DNA from: Streptomyces camponoticapitis
GTDB lineage: Bacteria > Actinomycetota > Actinomycetes > Streptomycetales > Streptomycetaceae
Assembly (NCBI RefSeq): GCF_014646115.1
Contig: NZ_BMMV01000001.1
Span: 422,084 to 486,083 of the forward strand
DNA: 64,000 nt
Direction: 5' to 3'
Shown: positions 56,892-64,000 of the stretch, one piece after another
Layout of the letters: each line of letters begins with the position of its first letter
Position numbering within the stretch: position 1 is the first letter of the stretch
Position numbers and translations under genes: made by a program
The notes under the pieces: model-generated
The model's input: the letters and a program-made list of their open reading frames with translations, nothing else
What the model was told of the DNA's origin: nothing
Database searches by the model: none

Positions 56892-57899
56892 ATGACAGCA
56901 GCGCACGAACGCGAAGTGACGGCCACGCGCGACGGACTCCGTCCGGAGCCGGGCACCGACGAGCCCCGCTCCGACGACGAGCGCGAGATCCAGCTCCTGC
57001 GCGACGCGCTCGGCCCGCTGCGCGACCGCGAACAGGTCGCCCGGCGTCTCCTCGAAGCCTCGGCCAAGCACTCGTTCGACCCGGAGAAGGACCTCGACTG
57101 GGACGCCCCGGCCGAGGCCGGCAAGTGGTTCTGGCCCCCGGAGCTCGTCTCCCTCTACGACACCCCGCTGTGGCGGCGGATGTCCGAGGAGCAGCGGATG
57201 GATCTCGCCCGCCACGAGGCCGCGTCGCTCGCCTCGCTCGGCATCTGGTTCGAGATCATCCTGATGCAGCTGCTGGTCAGGCACATCTACGACAAGTCGG
57301 TGACCAGCGATCACGTCCGCTACGCGCTCACCGAGATAGCGGACGAGTGCCGCCACTCGATGATGTTCGCGAAGATGATCCGCAAGGGCGGCGCCCCGGC
57401 CTACCCCGTGCCCCGCGCCTACCACAACGCCGCGCGCCTGCTGAAGACCGTCTCCACGACCCCGGGCTCGTTCGCCGCGACACTCCTGGGCGAGGAGATC
57501 CTGGACTGGATGCAGCGTCTGACGTTCCCGGACGAGCGCGTTCAGACGCTCGTACGCGGCGTGACCCGTATCCATGTGGTGGAGGAGGCCCGCCATGTCC
57601 GCTACGCCCGCGAGGAGTTGCGCCGCCAGATGGTCACCTCCCCCCGCTGGGAACGCGAGCTGACCCGCCTCACGGCCGGTGAGGCGGCGCGCGTCTTCTC
57701 CGTCTGCTTCGTGAACCCCCAGGTCTACGAGAACGTGGGCCTGGACCGCCGCGAGGCCGTCGCCCAGGTCCGCGCGAGCGGCCACCGCCGAGAGGTGATG
57801 CAGTCGGGCGCGAAACGCCTCACGGACTTCCTGGACGACATCGGGGTGATGCGCGGGACGGGGCGCCGGCTCTGGAAGGCGTCGGGGCTGCTGGCGTGA
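56892..57899 (+). CDS. AurF-like diiron oxygenase
   Basis: 335 residues from ATG 56892. Ligand motifs: 'ALTEIADECRHSMMFAKMI' (ExxxECRH) and 'RIHVVEEARHVRYAREELRR' (EEARH), the AurF (DUF3066) arrangement; a further Glu is in 'LLGEEILDWMQRL'. AurF relatives oxidise aryl amines to nitro groups. The Trp-rich 'EAGKWFWPPELVSLYDTP' segment lies near the N-terminus. No biosynthetic gene cluster surrounds it, so the substrate is unclear. A hairpin follows at once. Confidence 0.85.
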   Translation: MTAAHEREVTATRDGLRPEPGTDEPRSDDEREIQLLRDALGPLRDREQVARRLLEASAKHSFDPEKDLDWDAPAEAGKWFWPPELVSLYDTPLWRRMSEEQRMDLARHEAASLASLGIWFEIILMQLLVRHIYDKSVTSDHVRYALTEIADECRHSMMFAKMIRKGGAPAYPVPRAYHNAARLLKTVSTTPGSFAATLLGEEILDWMQRLTFPDERVQTLVRGVTRIHVVEEARHVRYAREELRRQMVTSPRWERELTRLTAGEAARVFSVCFVNPQVYENVGLDRREAVAQVRASGHRREVMQSGAKRLTDFLDDIGVMRGTGRRLWKASGLLA

Positions 57900-57900
57900 G

Positions 57901-57923
57901 GGACCGGCGCCGAGCGCCGGTCC
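57901..57923. terminator. Hairpin between convergent genes
   Basis: GGACCGGCGC (57901-57910) pairs with GCGCCGGTCC (57914-57923) with a 3-nt loop, directly after the diiron gene stop and ahead of the minus-strand gene end at 57942. Confidence 0.75.
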
Positions 57924-57941
57924 CGGTGACCCGCGCGGCCG

Positions 57942-58445
57942 TCAGTGCTTGGCGCGGCGGCGCAGCGCGAGTGTGCCGCCCGCCGCCGCCAGCGTCACCA
58001 GTCCCGCCCCGGTCGCGACCTTCGCCGCGTCCATGCCGGTGACGCTGCCGCCCAGGCCGCCCCTGGCACCCCTCGTCGGGGCGGGGGACGGGGTCGCCGA
58101 CCTGGCGACCGTGAAGGTGAAGGTGGAGGGGCCGCCGTTCGGGCAGGAGATGTTGATCGAGTGGGTGCCGGCCCGGGCGTCGCGGCGGATCGTGGCGGTG
58201 CCCCGGTAGATGCCCGACGTCGAGCTCGCGGTCAGCGTGACCGAGCCCGTGAAGGCGCCGGACGACGCCGTCACCGTGCTGGCGTCGCAGCCGCCGTCGA
58301 GGGAGATGGTGACCGGGGAGCCGGGCCGCGCCGGGCTCGGGCTCACCGTGAGGGTCGGCTGGGGGTCGGCATGGACCGCCGTCGCACCCACGCCCAGGGC
58401 CAGGGAGGACAGGGCGGCGGTGGCGAGAACGCGAGCAACGCGCAT
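57942..58445 (-). CDS. Secreted protein with C-terminal membrane anchor
   Basis: 167 residues from ATG 58445 (GGAG upstream). Signal peptide ~1-25 (VLATAALSSLALGVGATAVHA). A ~90-residue immunoglobulin-like domain with two Cys ('SLDGGCDASTV' and 'INISCPNGGPSTF') follows, then a Pro/Thr linker and a hydrophobic helix 'GAGLVTLAAAGGTLAL' ending 'RRRAKH'. This resembles tail-anchored wall-associated proteins; no clear LPxTG sortase motif. Function unknown. Confidence 0.8.
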   Translation of the reverse strand: MRVARVLATAALSSLALGVGATAVHADPQPTLTVSPSPARPGSPVTISLDGGCDASTVTASSGAFTGSVTLTASSTSGIYRGTATIRRDARAGTHSINISCPNGGPSTFTFTVARSATPSPAPTRGARGGLGGSVTGMDAAKVATGAGLVTLAAAGGTLALRRRAKH

Positions 58446-58703
58446 GGTGAGGATCTCCGCTTCCTTGGCGCGGTGCGGGCGTCGGCCACCCGCTCGGGAA
58501 ACCGGGCCGTGGCCTTCATGAAAGGCAGACACGCCGTCAAGCGGCGCGCCGACCCGTGGCGCCAGGTTCCGTCGAACGGATCAGCGCGGACCGCTAAGCC
58601 GCTGGTCGCGAAGGTGGGACGGGGAAGGACGGCGGGGCGGGTCCCGTACGCCGCGGGGGTGACCGGCCTCCGCGCGGGCCGGGCGCCACGAGACACTGGC
58701 GGG

Positions 58704-58976
58704 GTGAGAAGCGAAGAGACCGTCTTTGTCGGCGGGCCGCTCGACGGTCGCGTACTGCCCGTGCTGACGGGCCCGACCGGGCAGCCGCCCAAGTGGTACG
58801 AGGTCCCGGTGCCGGACGCCGCCGGCGGGCCGCCCACCGTGTTCGCGTACCGGCGCGCGCCCGCCGGGTACACCAAGCGGCTCGGGCTGCAGCGCGGCTG
58901 GAAGTACGAGTACGTCCCCGAGGGCCGCGAGCGGCGCACGCTCAAGTGGCCCTGGTCCAAGCCCGACCACGGCTGA
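58704..58976 (+). CDS. Small conserved-type protein of unknown function
   Basis: 90 residues from GTG 58704 with GGCGGG upstream. It reads 'RSEETVFVGGPLDGRVLPVL', 'GQPPKWYEVPVPDAAGGPPT', 'FAYRRAPAGYTKRLGLQRGW' and 'KYEYVPEGRERRTLKWPWS'. Trp, Tyr and Arg are well spread and the frame has strong GC3 bias, so it looks real. Not recognised. Confidence 0.7.
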   Translation: MRSEETVFVGGPLDGRVLPVLTGPTGQPPKWYEVPVPDAAGGPPTVFAYRRAPAGYTKRLGLQRGWKYEYVPEGRERRTLKWPWSKPDHG

Positions 58977-59032
58977 GCCACCGGCCCCGGACACCACCCG
59001 ATCGCTAACTCCCTGGCCATACACGGTCACAT

Positions 59033-59065
59033 ATGGTGCCGCAGGCGGGATTTGTCGGGCACCAT
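59033..59065. other. Inverted repeat ahead of the pseudokinase gene
   Basis: ATGGTGCC (59033-59040) and GGCACCAT (59058-59065) flank a 17-nt spacer, 57 bp after the small gene's stop and 109 bp before the pseudokinase start. Could be a terminator for the former or an operator for the latter. Confidence 0.35.
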
Positions 59066-59173
59066 CTAGGTTCTGTCGCGCGGGCTCGGACGGCCCGTCG
59101 GCCCGACGGGACAGGACCATAGGATCGACCAGGCCGGAGACGACCTCCCGGCCGAGCACCAGGGGGCATACGC

Positions 59174-61789
59174 GTGATGGAACCGCTGCGGCACGACGAC
59201 CCACGTCTCGTCGGCCCTTACACCGTGCTGGCGCGGTACCGGGAGTCGGCGAGCGCCGTGCGGTATCTGGCGTACGGGCCGAACGGCGGCACCGTCGTCG
59301 TCTCGGTCGCCCGGCCCGCCCTCGCCGCGCTGCCCGCCTTCCAGCGGCGCTTCCAGGCCGAGGCGCGGACCGCCGAGCGGCTGGCCGGCGGCTGGGTGCA
59401 GCCGCTGCTCGACTCCCGTACGGACCCGTCCGAGGAGGAGACGCTCTGGACCGCGTACGGCTACGTCCCCGCGCTCACCCTCGGCGAGGCCGTCGCCGTC
59501 GCCGGTCCACTGCCCGAGCGGGCCGTACGGATACTGGGCGCCGCGCTCGCCGAGACGCTGTCGCGGGTGCACGCGACCGGAGCCGTACTGCAGGGGCTCG
59601 CGCCCGACACCGTGACCCTCGCCGCCGACGGCCCCCGCCTCACCGCCTTCGGCGCACTGGGCGCCGCGGTGTCCGCGGAGGCCATGGAGGGCGGACGGCT
59701 GTCCGTACGGCTCGGATATCTCACCCCGGAACAGCTGGAGGGCGAGGTACCGGGGCCCCCGTCGGACATCTTCGTGCTGGGACTGCTGCTGGCGTACGCG
59801 GCCACCGGTACGACGCCCCTCACCGAGGGGCCCGCCGAGTCGGCGATCGAACGCATCGCGCACGGGACGGCCGAACTCGGCGGTGTGCCGGGGGAGTTGC
59901 GGCCGCTTGTCGCGCGCTGTCTGGCGAAGGAACCGGGCGAGCGGCCGACGGCCGGGGCCGTCGCGGCCGAGCTGGCGCTGGAGGGCGCGGCAGCGGCGGC
60001 GACCGCCGAACCGGACGGGTGGCTGCCCGCCGCGCTGTCGGCCTCGATCGCCGAACAGGCCGCCCGAGTTGATGCCCTGTACACCCCGCTGGACGGGTCG
60101 CGGGACGGGTCGGCGGACACCCCGGCGGACGCCGTTCCCGGTGCGCCGGCCGACGCCGCGCCCGGTACCGTGCCCGAGCCCGACACCCGCACCACCCGTA
60201 TCGGCCGGCCCCGGACCTCGTCCGGGAGCGAGAGCGGCGTCGTCGACCGGCCGACCGCCGCCCTCTCGCTGCCCCACGCCCGGCCGGAGCCGACCGCCCT
60301 CCCGCTGCCCCCGGCCGCCGCGCCGGTGCCCCAGCAGTCCCAGTCGCTCCCGCCCGTGCCGGGACACCAGGGACCGCCGGGACCGCCCGCCCTGCCGCCG
60401 GGACCGCCCCAGACACCGGCGCCCACCCGATCGGGGGCGGGCCGCTTCGCCGCGCTCGGACGGCCCCTCGGGCAGCCGCTCGGACGGCGCGCGCTCATCA
60501 CCGGAATCGTCGCCGGCGCCGCCGGTCTGCTGATCGGCGGCGGGGGTGTACTGGCACTCGCCGACGACGAGCCGTCCGACGACACCGACAACAAGCCCGC
60601 CGACGGCACCCCCGGGGGCCTGACCGGACTGCCGCCCGAAGCCCTCTGGGCGTACGAGCAGAAGGTGGCCGCCGACGAGGTCCTGAACGCCGCCGTCGTC
60701 GGCGGCCGCACCCTCGTCCTGACGACGGGCTCGGGCGCCACCGGCGTGGACGTGCGCACCGGGAAGCGGCTCTGGCAGAAGGCCGAGGTGGCCTCTCTCC
60801 ACCAGGCCCTGCCCGTCTCGTCCGGACTCGGCTTCGTCGCGGGGGCGACCGGTCTGCTCTGGATCTCGCCGGCCTCGGGCGCGGTCGAGCACCGTGTCGA
60901 CTACGCCGACGGCATCAAGGGCGCGCCCGGCCTGAAGGTCGCCGGCGTCGCCGGGACCAGTGACGGCCAGGTCTGGTTCACCGGGTCGTACCGGACCGGT
61001 ACGGGGAAGGCGGCCGTGGTCCGCACCCATCTCTTCGCCTTCGATCTGACGACCCGCAAGGAGCTGTGGCGCACGGTGATCGCGGGCGGCCGCGCGCCGT
61101 TGACCCCGGTGTACCAGCTGATCGCCGTACGGGAGGCGGACATCGTGGTGCGCCAGGACACCAAGTCGCTGCTGCCCGTCCAGGTCAGGGCCGCCAAGGG
61201 CAAGTCCGTCTACCACTGCTTCAACCGCGTGAGCGGCAAGCGGACCTGGTCGAAGTCGTTCGGCGCGGTGCCGCCCGCGGGCGGTTCGGTCGGCGACGCG
61301 AAGGGCCGGCTGTACGCGGCGGCGGCCGATCAGCTGTACGCGTACGACACCGCCGACGCCAAGCAGTTGTGGCGCAGGTCGGGCGCGCCGAAGGTGCCCG
61401 GGCAGAAGCCCTTCGCCTTCGGCACCGGAACGCTCGCGGGCTCCACGCTCTACGTCGCCAACCGCTACCAGGAGGTGTACGCGCTGGACTCCGAGTCCGG
61501 CGTGCAGCGGTGGAAGGGCACGACCGAGGGCCCGGCCTGGACGGGTGTCCCCCGGATCTCGCTCAGCGAGAGCGGCCGGACGGTGCTGTCGGCCGACGGA
61601 CTCCAGGTGACGGCGTTCTCGGCGAAGGACGGCAAGCGGCTCTGGAAGTTCCAGAACGCCGGCGGCCCCGCCCCCTCCCCCGCCGCCGACGGCGCGGCCG
61701 TGGCCACGCCCTCGTACCAGCCGCTGATGGCCGGGAAGACCGCCGTGATCCGGCGCGGAGGCACGTTCTACGCGCTGCCGGTCGACTGA
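59174..61789 (+). CDS. Ser/Thr pseudokinase fused to a PQQ beta-propeller
   Basis: 871 residues from GTG 59174 (AGGGGG upstream). Residues ~10-275 have the Pkn fold, but key residues are gone: the VAVK Lys is Ser44 (VVVSVARP), the HRD loop reads LQG (139-141), the loop Lys and Asn are Ala143 and Thr146, and DFG is AFG (158-160). The APE region is kept as 'YLTPEQLEGEV'. A Pro-rich linker leads to a membrane helix (~439-463) and an extracellular PQQ propeller (~480-871: 'VDVRTGKRLWQKAE', 'FDLTTRKELWRTV', 'YDTADAKQLWRRSG', 'LDSESGVQRWKGTT', 'FSAKDGKRLWKFQN'). Probably a ligand-sensing scaffold rather than an active kinase. Confidence 0.88.
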   Translation: MMEPLRHDDPRLVGPYTVLARYRESASAVRYLAYGPNGGTVVVSVARPALAALPAFQRRFQAEARTAERLAGGWVQPLLDSRTDPSEEETLWTAYGYVPALTLGEAVAVAGPLPERAVRILGAALAETLSRVHATGAVLQGLAPDTVTLAADGPRLTAFGALGAAVSAEAMEGGRLSVRLGYLTPEQLEGEVPGPPSDIFVLGLLLAYAATGTTPLTEGPAESAIERIAHGTAELGGVPGELRPLVARCLAKEPGERPTAGAVAAELALEGAAAAATAEPDGWLPAALSASIAEQAARVDALYTPLDGSRDGSADTPADAVPGAPADAAPGTVPEPDTRTTRIGRPRTSSGSESGVVDRPTAALSLPHARPEPTALPLPPAAAPVPQQSQSLPPVPGHQGPPGPPALPPGPPQTPAPTRSGAGRFAALGRPLGQPLGRRALITGIVAGAAGLLIGGGGVLALADDEPSDDTDNKPADGTPGGLTGLPPEALWAYEQKVAADEVLNAAVVGGRTLVLTTGSGATGVDVRTGKRLWQKAEVASLHQALPVSSGLGFVAGATGLLWISPASGAVEHRVDYADGIKGAPGLKVAGVAGTSDGQVWFTGSYRTGTGKAAVVRTHLFAFDLTTRKELWRTVIAGGRAPLTPVYQLIAVREADIVVRQDTKSLLPVQVRAAKGKSVYHCFNRVSGKRTWSKSFGAVPPAGGSVGDAKGRLYAAAADQLYAYDTADAKQLWRRSGAPKVPGQKPFAFGTGTLAGSTLYVANRYQEVYALDSESGVQRWKGTTEGPAWTGVPRISLSESGRTVLSADGLQVTAFSAKDGKRLWKFQNAGGPAPSPAADGAAVATPSYQPLMAGKTAVIRRGGTFYALPVD

Positions 61790-61958
61790 GCCGGCCCTTA
61801 CAAGCCGCCACGCCGGGGGCCTTCACCTCGGCCCTCCGGGGGGTGACGGCGTGCCGCCATGTCGCCCAATTATGCGGTAAGCACACGGTACGGCGGCAAT
61901 TGACGCCGCATCATCACCTTGGGGCCGGACAGGCCGTCCCGCGAACGGAGGTGATGAG

Positions 61959-63263
61959 GTGTCAGGCAGGCTTCTGCGGTCCGTCTGTACGGCAGCACTC
62001 GCCGCCCTGGTGGCGGTACCGCACGCCGCACCGGCCGGCGCCGAACCCGTTCCGAGTACCGAACCCACTCCGGGCGCCGAAGCGGTTCCGGGCTCCGGTC
62101 CCCGCGCCGACGGCGCCCCGCGCAGCGTCTCCGAACTGCTCACCGAGCTGCGGAAGCTGTACCGGCTGGCCGAGGAGGCCACCGAGGCGTACAACGCCAC
62201 CGAGGTGAAGCTCACCGCCCAGCAGGCCAAGGCGAAAAGCGTCGGTACCGGCCTCACCGACGCCCGCAAGGCGCTGGTCCGCAGCCGGGCCGAGGCCGGG
62301 CGTCTCGCCCGTCAGCAGTACCAGGGGACCTCCGAACTCTCCTCCTACATCCAGCTGTTGCTCTCGAATGATCCCCAACACGCCCTGGATCAGAAGCATC
62401 TGATGGACCGTGCGCAGGGCGACCGGCTGTCCACGATCGCGCGGCTGACCAACGGCGAGAGGCGGGCCGACACCCTCGCCGCCCGGTCCCGGGAGGCGCT
62501 CTCCGAGCAGCAGGCACTCGCCGCGAAGCAGAAGAAGCAGCGCGACGCCGTCCGAGCGAAGCTGGCGGACGTCGAGAAGATGCTCGCCTCGCTCACCACC
62601 GGGCAGATCGCCGCGATCGCCGAGCGCGAGGACGCCGAGACGGACAAGGCGCAGGAGAAGCTGATCACTTCCGGCGCCCTCGGCGACGCCGCGCCCCCGG
62701 CCGAGACGGATCCGGGTACGGAGACGGCGGCAGGGACGGGGACGGGGACGGGGGCCTCGTCAGGGAGTGCGACCGGCGGCCTCGTCAGGAGCCTGCGGGC
62801 TCCGTCGGCCGACGGCGACGAGGCGCTGACGTACGCCGTCGGCCAGATCGGCAAGCCGTATCTGTGGGGCGCCGAAGGCCCGGAGTCGTACGACTGCTCG
62901 GGGCTGACCTCGCAGGCCTGGGCGCGTGCCGGGGTGAGCGTGCCCCGCACGAGCCAGGAGCAGTGGGCCGGGCTGCCGCGGGTGAGGCTGAGCGAGCTGC
63001 GCCCCGGCGATCTGGTCGTGTACTTCCCGAAGGCCACCCACGTGGCGATCTACCTCGGCGAGGGGAAGGTCGTCCACGCCCCGCGCCCCGGGGGCCGGGT
63101 GAAGGTCTCCCCCCTCGCCTCGAATCCGCTGCTCGGCGCCGTACGGCCGGACCCGGGCGCCGGGGCGCTCGACGCGCGGTCGTACGAGCCGCCGGAGCTT
63201 CCGGCGGGTGCCACCGCGGGCGACGACACCGGCAACAACTCCCCCACCGGGCCGACGGGTTGA
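61959..63263 (+). CDS. NlpC/P60 peptidoglycan endopeptidase
   Basis: 434 residues from GTG 61959, with GGAGGTGATGAG just upstream. Signal peptide ~1-29; a long coiled-coil region (~50-230: 'LLTELRKLYRLAEEATEAYN' to 'KLADVEKMLASLTTGQIAAI'); then the NlpC/P60 domain (~285-400) with catalytic Cys313 in 'YDCSGLTSQAWARAG' and His in 'KATHVAIYLGEGKVVHAP'. It cleaves peptide stems of the wall. This coiled-coil plus NlpC layout is common in Streptomyces hydrolases of growth and spore formation. Confidence 0.93.
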   Translation: MSGRLLRSVCTAALAALVAVPHAAPAGAEPVPSTEPTPGAEAVPGSGPRADGAPRSVSELLTELRKLYRLAEEATEAYNATEVKLTAQQAKAKSVGTGLTDARKALVRSRAEAGRLARQQYQGTSELSSYIQLLLSNDPQHALDQKHLMDRAQGDRLSTIARLTNGERRADTLAARSREALSEQQALAAKQKKQRDAVRAKLADVEKMLASLTTGQIAAIAEREDAETDKAQEKLITSGALGDAAPPAETDPGTETAAGTGTGTGASSGSATGGLVRSLRAPSADGDEALTYAVGQIGKPYLWGAEGPESYDCSGLTSQAWARAGVSVPRTSQEQWAGLPRVRLSELRPGDLVVYFPKATHVAIYLGEGKVVHAPRPGGRVKVSPLASNPLLGAVRPDPGAGALDARSYEPPELPAGATAGDDTGNNSPTGPTG

Positions 63264-63279
63264 CCCGAACAGGCCGGCG

Positions 63280-64000
63280 TCAGCGGGCCGCGCGCCCGCC
63301 GACCGCCGCGAGATAGGCCCTGGTCCTCTCTCCGTCGTAGAAGAAGTCCTCGAAGTCCGACGGGTCGTCGAAGCCGTTCGCGAACCGGTCGGCGACCGGC
63401 TGGAGCCGGCCCGCCGCCTCGAACATGTCCAGCACATGCGCCGGCGGCGGCCCCAGCATCGTGTTCGTCCACCTGGTGGTGTGCCGCGCGCTCTCCCAGT
63501 GGCGCTCGAACGTCGCCCGCATCCACGCCTCGTCGAACTCCCGGTCGCCGTGCGCCAGGATCGACTCCAGGTACGAGGCGGCGCATTTGGCGGCGGAGTT
63601 GGAGCCCTGTCCGGTGACGGGGTCGTTCGCCACGACGACGTCGGCGACACCGAGGACCACTCCGCCGCCCGGCAGCCGCCCGACGGGGTTTCGGACGGTG
63701 GGCGTGTAACGGCCGGACAGGGTGGCGTTGGCGTCGGTCAGCTCGACCTTCGTGGCCCGCGAGTACTCCCAGGGCGTGTACCGCTCCATCAGCTCCAGCG
63801 TCAGCGAGAGATGGTCGGCCGGATCCTTGATGCCCTGGAAGACATCGACCGGGCCGCCCGGTATGCCCTCCCAGAACAGGATGTCAGCGCGGCCGGTGAC
63901 GGTGAGCGTCGGCATCACGAACAGCTCGCCCACTCCCGGCACGAGATTGCAGCGGACGGCCTCCAGCCCGGGGTGTTCGGCGCGCGGGCCGAGCCCGTGG
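63280..64000 (-). CDS. Styrene monooxygenase-like flavoprotein (5' end cut by window edge)
   Basis: The frame is open from the stop at 63280 to base 64000; the N-terminal Rossmann domain lies outside. Visible parts 'ILFWEGIPGGPVDVFQGIKD' , 'GGGVVLGVADVVVANDPVTG' and 'QGSNSAAKCAASYLESILAH' match the StyA-type oxygenase family (styrene/indole monooxygenase) near its GD motif and C-terminal half. Such enzymes need a separate flavin reductase, not visible here. Convergent with the NlpC gene, 16 bp apart. Confidence 0.8.
   Translation of the reverse strand, partial: HGLGPRAEHPGLEAVRCNLVPGVGELFVMPTLTVTGRADILFWEGIPGGPVDVFQGIKDPADHLSLTLELMERYTPWEYSRATKVELTDANATLSGRYTPTVRNPVGRLPGGGVVLGVADVVVANDPVTGQGSNSAAKCAASYLESILAHGDREFDEAWMRATFERHWESARHTTRWTNTMLGPPPAHVLDMFEAAGRLQPVADRFANGFDDPSDFEDFFYDGERTRAYLAAVGGRAAR

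Noticed and set aside
61790..61958. ydaO-type (c-di-AMP) riboswitch before the NlpC gene
   Set aside because: The gap is only 169 bp and shows none of the conserved riboswitch segments.

Overview
The window is a high-GC actinobacterial chromosome segment, almost certainly Streptomyces. Evidence: G/C-biased third codon positions, many GTG/TTG starts with AGGAG-type ribosome sites, a ChiS/ChiR-chitinase locus with the 12-bp direct-repeat chitinase promoter, part of a 'conservon', a sigma-R-type promoter ahead of rpmE, and a gene order that, from memory, follows the S. coelicolor core region around SCO5380 to SCO5296. No CRISPR array, prophage, IS element or rRNA operon was seen.

Layout. 1-2150: TetR repressor (cut by the left edge) divergent from a two-gene DrrAB-type ABC exporter. 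2195-3368: PduO-type cobalamin adenosyltransferase and an unknown membrane protein. 3520-7472: ChiS sensor kinase, ChiR response regulator and the secreted family-18 chitinase ChiC. 7541-17688 (minus strand): DUF2550 gene and the F1Fo ATP synthase operon atpIBEFHAGDC, preceded by a WecA-like lipid-phosphate sugar transferase. 17875-22930 (minus): a phosphatase-fold protein lacking its catalytic Cys, tsaC, prmC, prfA, rpmE and an LCP-family ligase. 23138-24862: trypsin-FG-GAP secreted protease. 25022-34331 (minus): rho, thrB, thrC, hom, lysA, an ArgRS-like protein without catalytic core, and a single-domain response regulator. 34505-34576: tRNA-Arg(CCG), followed by about 1 kb without a gene.

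35683-43515 (plus): conservon-type sensor kinase and Roadblock protein followed directly by a branched-chain-amino-acid-type ABC importer (lipoprotein, fused LivH-LivM permease, LivG, LivF). 43608-50810: FAD monooxygenase, large secreted GH97 glycosidase, hemerythrin-like protein, and the divergent NHEJ pair Ku and LigD polymerase domain. 50883-54997: zinc-ribbon protein, secreted SH3 protein, a 20-bp perfect inverted repeat, and an FtsW/RodA-PBP pair. 55003-64000: amidase and DUF3291 gene (overlapping), AurF-like diiron protein, secreted wall-type protein, small unknown gene, pseudokinase-PQQ membrane protein, NlpC/P60 endopeptidase, and a styrene-monooxygenase-like flavoprotein cut by the right edge.

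How it works together. Most of the window is core housekeeping (energy, translation termination, aspartate-family amino acids, transcription termination, wall synthesis) with environmental-response modules between: chitin use, peptide or amino-acid uptake sensing, carbohydrate hydrolysis and DNA end joining. The points most worth a second look are the pseudokinase-propeller, the Ser-for-Cys phosphatase homologue, the ArgRS remnant beside lysA and tRNA-Arg, the two-gene conservon joined to an importer, the palindrome ahead of the FtsW-like gene, and strong stem-loops inside the atp operon. None of these is proven to be a new system.
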